From: Bacteroidetes bacterium RIFCSPLOWO2_12_FULL_37_12
GTDB lineage: Bacteria > Bacteroidota > Bacteroidia > 2-12-FULL-37-12
Assembly: GCA_001769655.1 (NCBI GenBank)
Contig: MEPC01000038.1
Location: 125,761 to 189,760, forward strand
Reading direction: 5' to 3'
Length of the DNA: 64,000 bases
Translations under genes and position numbers: made by a program
Shown here: piece by piece, positions 32,425-40,531 of the stretch
Layout of the letters: each line of letters starts with the position of its first letter
Numbering within the stretch: the first letter of the stretch is position 1
Notes under the pieces: generated by a model
What the model was told of the DNA's origin: nothing
Seen by the model: only the letters and a program-made list of their open reading frames with translations
Database searches by the model: none

Positions 32425-32718
32425 ATGGCACTATTCATAGACAAAGAATGTATCAATTGCGGCGCTTGCGAACCCGAATGTCCTAACACCGCAATATATG
32501 CCGGCGGTGCTGAGTTTGAATATTTTGGGAAGAAATTCGAAGCGCTTTCCGGCGATTTGTATTACATAGTTCCTGAAAAATGCACTGAATGTATTGGTTT
32601 TCATGAAGAGCCCCAATGCGCCGCTGTTTGTCCGGTGGACGTATGTATAAAAGATCCTGATTGGGTAGAAGATAATTCACAGCTCATAGCTAAAAAAGTT
32701 GATTTGCATCCCGCGTAG
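32425..32718 (+). CDS. 2[4Fe-4S] ferredoxin
   Basis: A 97-aa low-potential electron carrier. Two cluster motifs are present: CINCGACEPECPNTAIY at the N-terminus, and CTECIGFHEEPQCAAVCPVDVC in the second half. The longer spacing inside the second motif (eight residues between the second and third Cys) and the C-terminal extension match the Allochromatium-type ferredoxins rather than clostridial ones. It has its own consensus promoter. The next gene is an unrelated Met/Cys-rich membrane protein 69 bp downstream. The redox partner cannot be read from the neighbourhood. Confidence 0.93.
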   Translation: MALFIDKECINCGACEPECPNTAIYAGGAEFEYFGKKFEALSGDLYYIVPEKCTECIGFHEEPQCAAVCPVDVCIKDPDWVEDNSQLIAKKVDLHPA

Positions 32719-32787
32719 TAGAAGCGGGTTTAAAACCCGTTTGTACAGTCATTAGTAATTTGTCATTAGTAATTAACCCTAAAAACC

Positions 32788-33204
32788 ATGCTCTGTATCA
32801 TTCAAATTTCACTGACATTGCTCGCTATAGTGGCGGGTATGTTTCTGCTTGCAAAAGCACAAAAAGACAATCTCAATACCTTGTATAAAGCCATTGCTTA
32901 CGGGGTTATTGTGGTTGGATTTATTACATTTATCTGTGCCGTTTCTTGCGCACTTTGCAACTCACGTTGCTATGAACGAGGCGGACAAAAATGTATGATG
33001 AATAATGGTTTTAACCAGGGAGGAGGTAGTTGCAGTATGATGAACCAAATGAGTAACTGCGGAAACGGCATGATGATGGACTGTCACCGGGGAATGGGGA
33101 TGAAAAACTGCGAAATGAAATGTGAAAAATACAGCCGCTGGAATTGTCATAATGACGATGATAATGAGGAAACAGAAGAAACAAAAGATACCACAGCCCA
33201 TTGA
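32788..33204 (+). CDS. Two-TM membrane protein with Met/Cys/His-rich tail
   Basis: No known family recognised. The 138-aa protein has two transmembrane helices (about 3-22 and 36-57), then an unusual tail. It contains 12 Cys in all and 11 Met in the tail, in clusters such as CMMNN, CSMMNQM and GMMMDCHRGMGM, plus several His, and ends with an acidic stretch DDDNEETEE. Such Met/Cys clusters are typical of proteins that bind soft metals, notably Cu(I); that role here is inference. Its stop overlaps the following SDR gene by four bases (TTGA), so the two are translationally coupled. Overall composition is unlike its neighbours. Confidence 0.8.
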   Translation: MLCIIQISLTLLAIVAGMFLLAKAQKDNLNTLYKAIAYGVIVVGFITFICAVSCALCNSRCYERGGQKCMMNNGFNQGGGSCSMMNQMSNCGNGMMMDCHRGMGMKNCEMKCEKYSRWNCHNDDDNEETEETKDTTAH

Positions 33205-34004
33205 AAACTGTCCTTATCACCGGTGGCACCTCCGGGATTGGGAAAGCCCTCGCAGAGGTTTTTGCAAAAAATAAATTTCGTGTGATTATCACTGGACGCG
33301 ATGAGAACCGGCTACGGGTTACCTATGAGGAACTTTCAGAAATGGGAACCGAAATCCATACTATCAAATGCGATGTCAGCCGTGAAGAAGATGTAAAAAA
33401 TCTTTATCTTAAAGTTCACACCCTAACAGATTCATTGGATATTCTGGTAAATAATGCTGGAATTTCAATGCGAGCGTTATTTCAGGAACTCGATTTAAAA
33501 GTTATCAGGGAAGTAATGGATATTAATTTCTGGGGGACGGTTTATTGCACCAACTATTTTCTAAAAGATATTCTTAACTCAAAAGGAAGCATCATCGTAA
33601 TATCTTCCGGCGCCGGATTGAGGGGTATTCCTGCAAGAACGGGTTATTCGGCTTCAAAATTTGCCCTTCATGGTTTTTTTGAATCATTACGTACCGAACT
33701 CCTCTACAAAGGAGTTCACATACTTTTAGCTTGTCCCGGGTACACTGCTTCAAATATTCGTAAATCCGCTTTGAATGGGAAAGGAGTGGCGCAAGGGGAA
33801 ACACCTCTCGAAGAATCAAAATTAATGTCGGCTGAAAGGGTAGCAGAAAAAATTTTTAAGGCGTGGAAGAATAAAAAAAAGCTACTTCTTATCAGCCGTG
33901 AAGTAAAATTTATTCGCTTGGTTAATTTTTTATTTCCTTCCTGGATGGATAGGATAATGTTTAATCATATCGCCAGGGAAAAGGGAACGGCTTTGAAGGT
34001 ATAG
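33201..34004 (+). CDS. Short-chain dehydrogenase/reductase (SDR)
   Basis: A classical SDR of 267 aa, an NAD(P)-dependent oxidoreductase. Cofactor motif TGGTSGIG at 7-14, LVNNAGIS near 88, catalytic Ser in VISSGAG and YSASK as the Tyr-x3-Lys pair. The substrate cannot be predicted. The start is a TTG overlapping the upstream stop (TTGA); there is no ATG before the glycine-rich loop, so TTG is forced. The final codons AAG GTA TAG run straight into a TATA repeat, which supplies the stop. Confidence 0.9.
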   Translation: MKTVLITGGTSGIGKALAEVFAKNKFRVIITGRDENRLRVTYEELSEMGTEIHTIKCDVSREEDVKNLYLKVHTLTDSLDILVNNAGISMRALFQELDLKVIREVMDINFWGTVYCTNYFLKDILNSKGSIIVISSGAGLRGIPARTGYSASKFALHGFFESLRTELLYKGVHILLACPGYTASNIRKSALNGKGVAQGETPLEESKLMSAERVAEKIFKAWKNKKKLLLISREVKFIRLVNFLFPSWMDRIMFNHIAREKGTALKV

Positions 34005-34117
34005 GGTATAAGGTATAGGGTATAAGGTATAGGGTATAAGGGAAAATAGAAGTCCAAATATTTTTTCCATATACCTTTATACCCCTATACCTTATACCTT
34101 TATACCCCTATACCCTT
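33996..34117. repeat. TATA repeat, full two-arm hairpin
   Basis: Alternating GGTATAGGGTATAA units, a GGGAAAATAG...TTTTTTCC core, then the facing CCTTTATACCCC arm. It fills the whole gap between the SDR and the 384-aa TPR gene, supplying the SDR stop. Confidence 0.9.
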
Positions 34118-34127
34118 CCCTCCTCAC

Positions 34128-35282
34128 ATGCAACTCCTAATCATCTTTTTTTCAATATTAATAACCGTTCAATCGGTTGCTCAACCCACGGGGGATAAAA
34201 TTCTTCTTATGAATACAGAAGAAGTCCGCATTGATGCTATGAACGCCGTAAACGATATGTATAATTTTGAATTTGAAAAATCCGAAAAAGAATTCCGATG
34301 GTTAAAACAGCAATATCCTGCTCATCCTCTGCCCTATTTTTTGATGGGACTTAGCCAGTGGTGGAAAATGTTACCCGATTTCGATAATGTACATAATGAT
34401 GATGTTTTTGTTTCCTATATGGACACTGTACTTTCATTATGTGATCAACTTTTTGAAAAAAATGAAAAAGACATTGAAGCGACATTTTTTGCGGCCGCGG
34501 CGTATGGTTTTAAAGGAAGAATGTATGGGGAAAGACATAAATGGACCAAAGCGGTCTATAACGGATTCAAAGCCCTTCAATATATTTTGGATGGGGAAGA
34601 ACTTGGCGAATTTAGTTATGAATTCAAATTCGGTTCCGGTATTTATTATTATTATGCTGTATGGATTCCTGAGAATTACAAATGGGTAAAGCCGTTGATG
34701 TTTTTTAAGGCAGAAGGCGACAAGAAAAAAGGGCTTGACTTATTGCAATTCGTTTCCAACAATGCTTTTTATACCCGGACAGAAGCACAATATTTTCTGA
34801 TGCGGATTTTTTCGAATGAAGAAAATGACGCCGGTAAAGCGTATCCTATGGCTGAATACCTTCATCGTACATTTCCAAACAATTCATACTTTCATCGCTC
34901 TTACGCAAGAATCGCCTTCTGGAAAGGCGAATTAAATAAAGCCGAAGAGCTTGCGCGGGAAATAATTGCCTGTATTGAAAACAAAAAAACCGGGTATGCT
35001 TCCACCGATGGGAGGTATGCCAATTATTTTCTGGGGTACATTTATGAGTATTACAAAAGAGATAAGCCAACCGCCAAAAAATATTACGAGCAGACCTTAT
35101 ATTTTTCTGAAACCGGAAACGCACTCGAATCAGGTTATTACCATGCCGCACTTTGCCGGCTGGCTAAAATGGCGATAGAAGAGAATAATTCTAAAGAGGC
35201 AAAAAAATATTATAAAAAAGTGTTGAAACACGCTGAGAAGGATAGTAAATATTACAAGGAGGCAAAAGAAAAATTACGGTAA
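34128..35282 (+). CDS. Exported tetratricopeptide-like repeat protein, 384 aa
   Basis: A predicted periplasmic protein with a signal peptide (LLIIFFSILITVQSVAQ). Helical repeats run from about residue 45 to the end, including FEFEKSEKEFRWLKQQYPAHPLPYFLMG, AYPMAEYLHRTFPNNSYFHRSYARIAFWKGELNKAEELAREII and a C-terminal TPR SKEAKKYYKKVLKHAEKDSKYY. It has no coiled coil or C-terminal membrane block, so it does not belong to the five-member TPR/3-TM family beside it. Such proteins usually serve as protein-interaction platforms; no specific partner can be read here. Confidence 0.82.
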   Translation: MQLLIIFFSILITVQSVAQPTGDKILLMNTEEVRIDAMNAVNDMYNFEFEKSEKEFRWLKQQYPAHPLPYFLMGLSQWWKMLPDFDNVHNDDVFVSYMDTVLSLCDQLFEKNEKDIEATFFAAAAYGFKGRMYGERHKWTKAVYNGFKALQYILDGEELGEFSYEFKFGSGIYYYYAVWIPENYKWVKPLMFFKAEGDKKKGLDLLQFVSNNAFYTRTEAQYFLMRIFSNEENDAGKAYPMAEYLHRTFPNNSYFHRSYARIAFWKGELNKAEELAREIIACIENKKTGYASTDGRYANYFLGYIYEYYKRDKPTAKKYYEQTLYFSETGNALESGYYHAALCRLAKMAIEENNSKEAKKYYKKVLKHAEKDSKYYKEAKEKLR

Positions 35283-35293
35283 TTATTAATACA

Positions 35294-35370
35294 ATGGTTA
35301 TATGATTAAATGGTTATTTAGTTATATGGTTATTTAGATTTTTGATGAAATTTGATCTGTTTACAGTATA
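35294..35370. repeat. ATGGTTATATG dispersed repeat, copy 1
   Basis: ATGGTTAT units followed by AGATTTTTGATGAAATTTG and TTTACAGTATA. An inverted copy with the same order lies at 58343-58415. Confidence 0.8.
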
Positions 35371-35437
35371 ATAAAAAACACGCATGACAATGGATAGAAA
35401 GATAAACACAGATTTCTTTTTCGTGAAAATACATTCC

Positions 35438-38400
35438 ATGCGTTCCATCCGTATTCTATCTTTCTTTTTTTACTTCACCCTTCATTATTCCTTGTTCGGT
35501 ATTCATTATTCTTTTGCCCAAACCGAAAAAACCGACTCCCTTACCGCCCGCCTCACCAAATCCCTTCACGATACGGATCGTGTAAAATCCCTTAACGCAC
35601 TCTTTAGCGAACACATCTCCTCCAAACCGGAGAAAGCATTGGAATATGCTCAACGGGCATTGGAACTGGCAGAAAATACAAAGTGGAAAAAAGGCATTGC
35701 CGCCACTCTCGGCAACGTCGGACTTGTCTATTGGAATCAAGGCGACTACCCCAAGGCATTGGAATATTATTTCAGGGCATTGAAAATAGATAAAGAACTT
35801 GGAAATAAAAACGGAATTGCAGGACACCTCGGCAACATCGGAATTGTCTATTGGAATCAAGGCGACTACCCCAAAGCACTAAACTATTATTTCAGAACAT
35901 TGAAAATTGGAGAAGAGTTAGGCGATAAAAAAAGAATTGCAATCCAACTCGGCAACATCGGACTTGTCTATGATGAGCAAGGCAACAACCCCAAAGCATT
36001 GGACTATTATTTCAGGGCATTGAAAATAAATGAAGAACTCGGTAATAAAAATGGTATTGCAATATGTCTCGGCAACATCGGAATTGTCTATCATGAGCAA
36101 GGCGACTATCCCAAAGCATTGGATTATTATTTCAAGGCATTTAATATGGATGAAGAACTTGGAAATAAAAACGGTATTGCAAGACACCTCGGCAACATTG
36201 GAATTGTCTATAGGAATCAAGGCGATTACCCCAAAGCATTGGAATATTATTTCAAAGTATTGAAAATGGCAGAAGAACTTGGCAATAAGAACAGTATTTC
36301 AGCCATCCTCGGCAACATCGGTTTACTCTATACCAAAACCGGAAATTTTCAAAAAGCAGAAAGCTATTTGGAAAGTGCGCTAATTGTAAGCGACAGCATT
36401 GGAGCACTTTTTTATCAAAAAAACCACCACGAAGCCCTCACCCGCCTCTACGACACAACCGCCCACATTGCCTATCGTTCCAGCAATTACAAATCAGCCG
36501 CCCTACTCTACAAAAGCGCACTTACGCACAACAGGAAAGCCGGCATGGCAAAAGACACACTCTTCAATGAAGAAAAAAGCAAAGAAATCGGTGGCTTGGA
36601 GCAAAAGCATATTTTTGAAATGTCAGCAATGAAAAAAAGGCAGGCAGAAACTGAAAAAAACAGGCAGGTGGCAGTAGCAGTAAGCAGGAGGAATTTGTTG
36701 CAACACAGTGGCATCATGCTTGGTCTCTTACTGCTCGGCTCTGTCCTCTTTTTGTTAGCACGTTTCCATATACCGCTATGGTTGTTGGAGGGCATTGTCT
36801 TCTTCTTCTTTCTGCTCACTTTTGAATTTATACTAGTCCTTCTGAACCCTTACATTGAAAAATGGAGCGGCGGAGCGCCTGTTTGGAATCTGCTGTTTAA
36901 TTCGTTGATTGCAGTGGTGATATTTCCGTTGCATAGGTATTTTGAGGGGGTGCTGAAAAGACGCATTCTAAAGACAAGTCCGGTTGAAAGGGAGAAAGGG
37001 AGAAAGGGGGAAAGGGAGAAGGGGAGAATGGGAGAATGGGAAAACGAGAAAACGGGAAACCAGCCGCCAGCCACTAACATCGTTTTCATTTTCCTTCTAA
37101 CAACGCTTGTGTTTATCAACAGTGGGTTTGATAATAAAGTTGATTCGTTAAAAGTAGAACTTCAAAAAGACTTGCACGATTCCACGCAGGTGAATACCCT
37201 CCACGCGCTTTTTAACCAATACATTTCTATCTCTCCCGATACAGCGTTACACTATGCACAGCAAGCACTATCACTTGCAGAAAAGATAAAATGGGAAAAA
37301 GGCACCAGCAATTCTTTCCATGCGATCGGTCATTATTATTACACACAGGGCGATTACTCCAATGCACTTACTTACTGGTTAAAAGTGTTGAACGCAAGAG
37401 AAGCCCTCAATGACAATAACGGCATTGCCGCATCCCTCGGCAACATCGGAGTTGTCTATCAAGAGCAAGGCAACTTTTCCAAAGCATTGGATTATTATTT
37501 CAGGGCATTGAAAATAAATGAAGAACTCGGAAATAAAAACAGTATTGCAATACGTCTCGGTAACATCGGAATTGTCTATATGGAGCAAGGCGACTATCCC
37601 AAAGCGTTGGATTATTATTTCAGGGCATTGAAAATAAATGAAGAACTCGGAAATAAAAACAGTATTGCAATACGTCTCGGTAACATTGGTGTTGTCTATA
37701 TGGAGCAAGGCGACTACCCCAAAGCGTTAGATTATTATTTCAGAGCATTGAAAATGGATGATGAACTCGGAAATAAAAACAGTATTGCAATACGTCTTGG
37801 TAACATCGGACTTGTCTATTATTATCAAACCGACTACTCCAAAGCATTGGAGTATTATTTCAGGGCATTGAAAATGAAAGAAGTATTAGGAAATAAAAGC
37901 GAAATTGCAATTACCCTCGGCAACATCGGAATTGTTTATAAAGAGCAAGGCGACAACCCTAAAGCATTGGAGTATTATTTCAGGGCATTGAAAATGGATC
38001 AAGAACTTGGAAATAAAGACGGTATTGCAAGACACCTCGGCAACATCGGCTCGCTCTATATCAAAACAGGAAAATTCCAAAAGGCAGAAAGCTACTTAGA
38101 CAATGCGCTAAGTGTAAGTGACAGCATTGGTGCACTTCTTTATCAAAAAGACCACCATGAAATGTTTACCCAGCTCCACGACACCACCGCACACCTCGCC
38201 TTTCAAGCCGGCAATTATAAAGAAGCCGCCAGACGCTACGAAAGTGCCCTTACGCACAACAAAAAAGCAGGCACGGCAAAAGACACACTCTTCAATGAAG
38301 AAAAAAGTAAAGAGATTGGTGGCCTGGAGCAAAAGCATATTTTTGAGATGGAGACGTTGAAGAAAGAGCAGGCAGAAGCTGAGAAAAGTAGGCAGGAAGC

Positions 38401-38716
38401 AGTAGCAGTAAGCAGGAGGAATTTATTGCAAAACAGTGGCATCATGCTTGGTCTCTTGTTACTCGGTTCTGCCCTCTTGCTACTGGCACGTTTCCATATA
38501 CCGCTATGGTTGTTGGAGGGCATTGTATTCTTCTTCTTCCTGCTCAGCTTTGAATTTATACTCGTCCTTATTAACCCTTACATTGATGCGTGGAGCGGAG
38601 GAGCACCCGTGTGGAATCTGCTGTTTAATTCGCTGATTGCAGTGGTGATATTTCCGTTGCACAGGTATTTTGAGGGGGTGCTGAAAAGACGGATTCTCAA
38701 AACTGTGAACATTTGA
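35438..38716 (+). CDS. Double-module TPR / coiled-coil / 3-TM membrane protein (family member 4)
   Basis: The clearest member: about 1092 aa from the ATG at 35438, which begins a normal signal peptide (MRSIRILSFFFYFTLHYSLF, then SFAQ). The track start at 35384 adds 18 unlikely residues. Each module has about six regular 40-aa TPR units of the form LGNIGIVYxxQGDYPKALxYYFRALK, a capping region, TLFNEEKSKEIGGLEQKHIFEM, a coiled coil and three helices. The two TM blocks are nearly identical at DNA level, so the duplication is recent. The linker is encoded by AGAAAGGG-type repeat DNA and is very basic (EKGRKGEREKGRMGE), followed by a second hydrophobic start VFIFLLTTLVFINSG. The stop TGA lies in a GAACATTTGAAC repeat. 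Confidence 0.87.
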   Translation: MRSIRILSFFFYFTLHYSLFGIHYSFAQTEKTDSLTARLTKSLHDTDRVKSLNALFSEHISSKPEKALEYAQRALELAENTKWKKGIAATLGNVGLVYWNQGDYPKALEYYFRALKIDKELGNKNGIAGHLGNIGIVYWNQGDYPKALNYYFRTLKIGEELGDKKRIAIQLGNIGLVYDEQGNNPKALDYYFRALKINEELGNKNGIAICLGNIGIVYHEQGDYPKALDYYFKAFNMDEELGNKNGIARHLGNIGIVYRNQGDYPKALEYYFKVLKMAEELGNKNSISAILGNIGLLYTKTGNFQKAESYLESALIVSDSIGALFYQKNHHEALTRLYDTTAHIAYRSSNYKSAALLYKSALTHNRKAGMAKDTLFNEEKSKEIGGLEQKHIFEMSAMKKRQAETEKNRQVAVAVSRRNLLQHSGIMLGLLLLGSVLFLLARFHIPLWLLEGIVFFFFLLTFEFILVLLNPYIEKWSGGAPVWNLLFNSLIAVVIFPLHRYFEGVLKRRILKTSPVEREKGRKGEREKGRMGEWENEKTGNQPPATNIVFIFLLTTLVFINSGFDNKVDSLKVELQKDLHDSTQVNTLHALFNQYISISPDTALHYAQQALSLAEKIKWEKGTSNSFHAIGHYYYTQGDYSNALTYWLKVLNAREALNDNNGIAASLGNIGVVYQEQGNFSKALDYYFRALKINEELGNKNSIAIRLGNIGIVYMEQGDYPKALDYYFRALKINEELGNKNSIAIRLGNIGVVYMEQGDYPKALDYYFRALKMDDELGNKNSIAIRLGNIGLVYYYQTDYSKALEYYFRALKMKEVLGNKSEIAITLGNIGIVYKEQGDNPKALEYYFRALKMDQELGNKDGIARHLGNIGSLYIKTGKFQKAESYLDNALSVSDSIGALLYQKDHHEMFTQLHDTTAHLAFQAGNYKEAARRYESALTHNKKAGTAKDTLFNEEKSKEIGGLEQKHIFEMETLKKEQAEAEKSRQEAVAVSRRNLLQNSGIMLGLLLLGSALLLLARFHIPLWLLEGIVFFFFLLSFEFILVLINPYIDAWSGGAPVWNLLFNSLIAVVIFPLHRYFEGVLKRRILKTVNI
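35700..36310 (+). repeat. 120-bp tandem coding repeats, module 1 of the 1110-aa TPR ORF
   Basis: About five 120-bp units in exact register, each encoding one 40-aa TPR. Units are similar but distinguishable. Confidence 0.85.
36985..37065 (+). repeat. AGAAAGGG-type purine repeat forming the protein linker
   Basis: Degenerate GGGAGAAAGGGA units, then GGGAGAATGGGA and GGGAAAACGAGA, in frame between modules 1 and 2 of the TPR protein. Composition and periodicity resemble intergenic repeat DNA, not coding sequence. Confidence 0.75.
37430..38050 (+). repeat. 120-bp tandem coding repeats, module 2, partly identical
   Basis: Five to six 120-bp units. The 60-base segments 37501-37560 and 37621-37680 are identical, and the segment at 37741 differs at few positions, indicating very recent unit duplication or gene conversion. 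Confidence 0.9.
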
Positions 38717-38818
38717 ACATTTGAACAATAGAACATTTGAACAATAGAACATTTGAACAGTAGAAGTAAGAGCTTAAGCTCCCGTTCAACATTCACTATT
38801 CAAATGTTCTGTCGTTCT
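38707..38818. repeat. GAACATTTGAACAATA hairpin repeat, copy 1
   Basis: Four to five GAACATTTGAACAATA units, a short spacer, then CAACATTCACTATTCAAATGTTCTGTCGTTC as the facing arm. Same family as 60679-60765. The upstream TPR gene stops inside it. Confidence 0.85.
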
Positions 38819-38884
38819 AAAATCTTTTTTATTTGTTTTATATAAAAATATTTTCACAAATCTGTTTAAGACCAGTATAACTTC

Positions 38885-40531
38885 ATGTTCATTTTCCTGC
38901 TATCTGCATTTGTGTTAATCAACAGTGGGTTTGATAATAAAATTGACTCGTTGGAACATGCATTGAACAAAACCGAAATGCACGATACCACCCGCATAAA
39001 CACCCTCAACGAGCTCGCATGGGAATTGCGAATTACTGAAAGAGAAAGAGCATCTGAATATTCCAGGCAAGCAATGGTACTTGCAGAAAAAACAAATTTC
39101 AAAAAGGGAATTGAAGCAGTTTACCGGACTCTTGCCAGTTTGAATTATAACCAAGGCAATTATTCGATGGCATTGGAATACCATTTCAAAACATTAAAGC
39201 TTGCGGAAGAACTCGGCAATAAAACCGAAATAGCGGCAATCCTCGGCAATATAGGACTTGTCTATAAGGAGCAAGCCAACTTTCCCAACGCATTAAAATA
39301 TTTTTTCGAGGCACTAAAAAAAGATGAAGAACAAGGAAATAAAAAAGGTATTGCACGTCATCTCGGCAACTTAGGGAATGTTTATAATACTCAAGCCGAC
39401 TACCCTAAGGCACTTAGCTATTATTTCCGGTCACTAAAAATGAAAGAGGATTTAGGAGATAAAGAAGAAATTGCAAAAACTCTCGGGAATATCGGAGCAG
39501 TTTATTTAAACCAATTAAACCATTCCAAAGCACTGAAATATTATTTCCGTGCGCTGAAAATTGGAGAAGAACTCGGTGATAAAAAAGGAATTGCCTTGCG
39601 TCTCGGAAACATCGGGATTGTGTATTATGATCAAGCCGACTATACTAAAGCTATTGACTATTATTTCAGAGCGCTGAAAGTAGCTGAAGAACTTGGCGAT
39701 AAAAACAGAATTGCTATCTGGCTTGGGAATATTGGCAATGTCTATAATAAAAAAGCTGTCATTCAGAAAACAGAGGAGGTAAGGGCATCCCTGTTTAAGA
39801 AAGCAGTTGAGTATTATTTAAAGGCGTTGGAAATGGACGAAGATCTTGCCGCAAAAAATTTAATTGTCATAAATCTGGGAAACCTGGGTGCGCTTTATAT
39901 TACAACAGGAAAGTTCAAAGAGGCAGAGGAAATTTTAAAACGCTCTCTCGCAATTGCTGATACCATTGGTTCTTTAGACGATATCAGGGTGGGACATCAA
40001 CACCTTACCCGCCTCTACGACACCACAGGTCGTACCCTACTCGCCTTTGAGCATTACAAAAAATATTGTGCGGCAAAAGACAGCATCTTTAATGAAGAAA
40101 AAAGTAAGGACATAGGCAAATTGGAGATGCAGCACGAATTAGAAATAGCAGAGTTTGAGCGACAAAAAAGAGCAGAAGAAGAAACACGTTTAGCAAAAAT
40201 AGAAAAAGTACGTGAAGATAAAATTGGTTATTCATTCATTCTCATTGCAGTGCTTGCCTTGCTCGGTGGTGTCACTCTGCTGGTTAGAATTTCCATACCG
40301 CAGTCATTATTGCAAATCGCTACTACCGTTCCCTTCTTGCTCCTTTTTGAGACGGTCATCGTATTCATGAATCCCTACATAGAGCAATTTGCGGCAAACG
40401 ATCCGGCGTGGAAACTCGGGTCAAACTTTTTGCTTTCACTGGTGATTTATCCGATACACGAAAGAGTGGAGAGGTTTGTGAGGAGGAGGGTGGGGAGGGT
40501 TACGAAAAAAACGCCCACACTATATCGTTGA
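38885..40531 (+). CDS. Single-module TPR / coiled-coil / 3-TM membrane protein (family member 5)
   Basis: The only one-module member, 548 aa. Its N-terminus MFIFLLSAFVLINSGFDNKIDSL closely matches the internal junction of the preceding protein (VFIFLLTTLVFINSGFDNKVDSL), so junction and free gene start are the same sequence in two settings. About seven TPRs (LGNIGLVYKEQANFPNALKYF) follow, then SIFNEEKSKDIGKLEMQHELE, a coiled coil and three helices from about residue 447 (IGYSFILIAVLALLGGVTLLV and two more). The membrane block resembles that of the 815-aa member. The 3' end overlaps convergent rseP by 32 bp. Function unknown. Confidence 0.85.
   Translation: MFIFLLSAFVLINSGFDNKIDSLEHALNKTEMHDTTRINTLNELAWELRITERERASEYSRQAMVLAEKTNFKKGIEAVYRTLASLNYNQGNYSMALEYHFKTLKLAEELGNKTEIAAILGNIGLVYKEQANFPNALKYFFEALKKDEEQGNKKGIARHLGNLGNVYNTQADYPKALSYYFRSLKMKEDLGDKEEIAKTLGNIGAVYLNQLNHSKALKYYFRALKIGEELGDKKGIALRLGNIGIVYYDQADYTKAIDYYFRALKVAEELGDKNRIAIWLGNIGNVYNKKAVIQKTEEVRASLFKKAVEYYLKALEMDEDLAAKNLIVINLGNLGALYITTGKFKEAEEILKRSLAIADTIGSLDDIRVGHQHLTRLYDTTGRTLLAFEHYKKYCAAKDSIFNEEKSKDIGKLEMQHELEIAEFERQKRAEEETRLAKIEKVREDKIGYSFILIAVLALLGGVTLLVRISIPQSLLQIATTVPFLLLFETVIVFMNPYIEQFAANDPAWKLGSNFLLSLVIYPIHERVERFVRRRVGRVTKKTPTLYR

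Noticed and set aside
37430-38050. CRISPR-like periodic repeats
   Set aside because: The 120-bp units encode TPRs with no unique spacers and no cas genes anywhere in the window.
16095-40531. TPR proteins as sensor histidine kinases or adenylate cyclases
   Set aside because: Bacteroidota often fuse such TPR heads to HisKA or cyclase domains, but no H-box, N-box, GGDEF or cyclase motif was found in any of the five.
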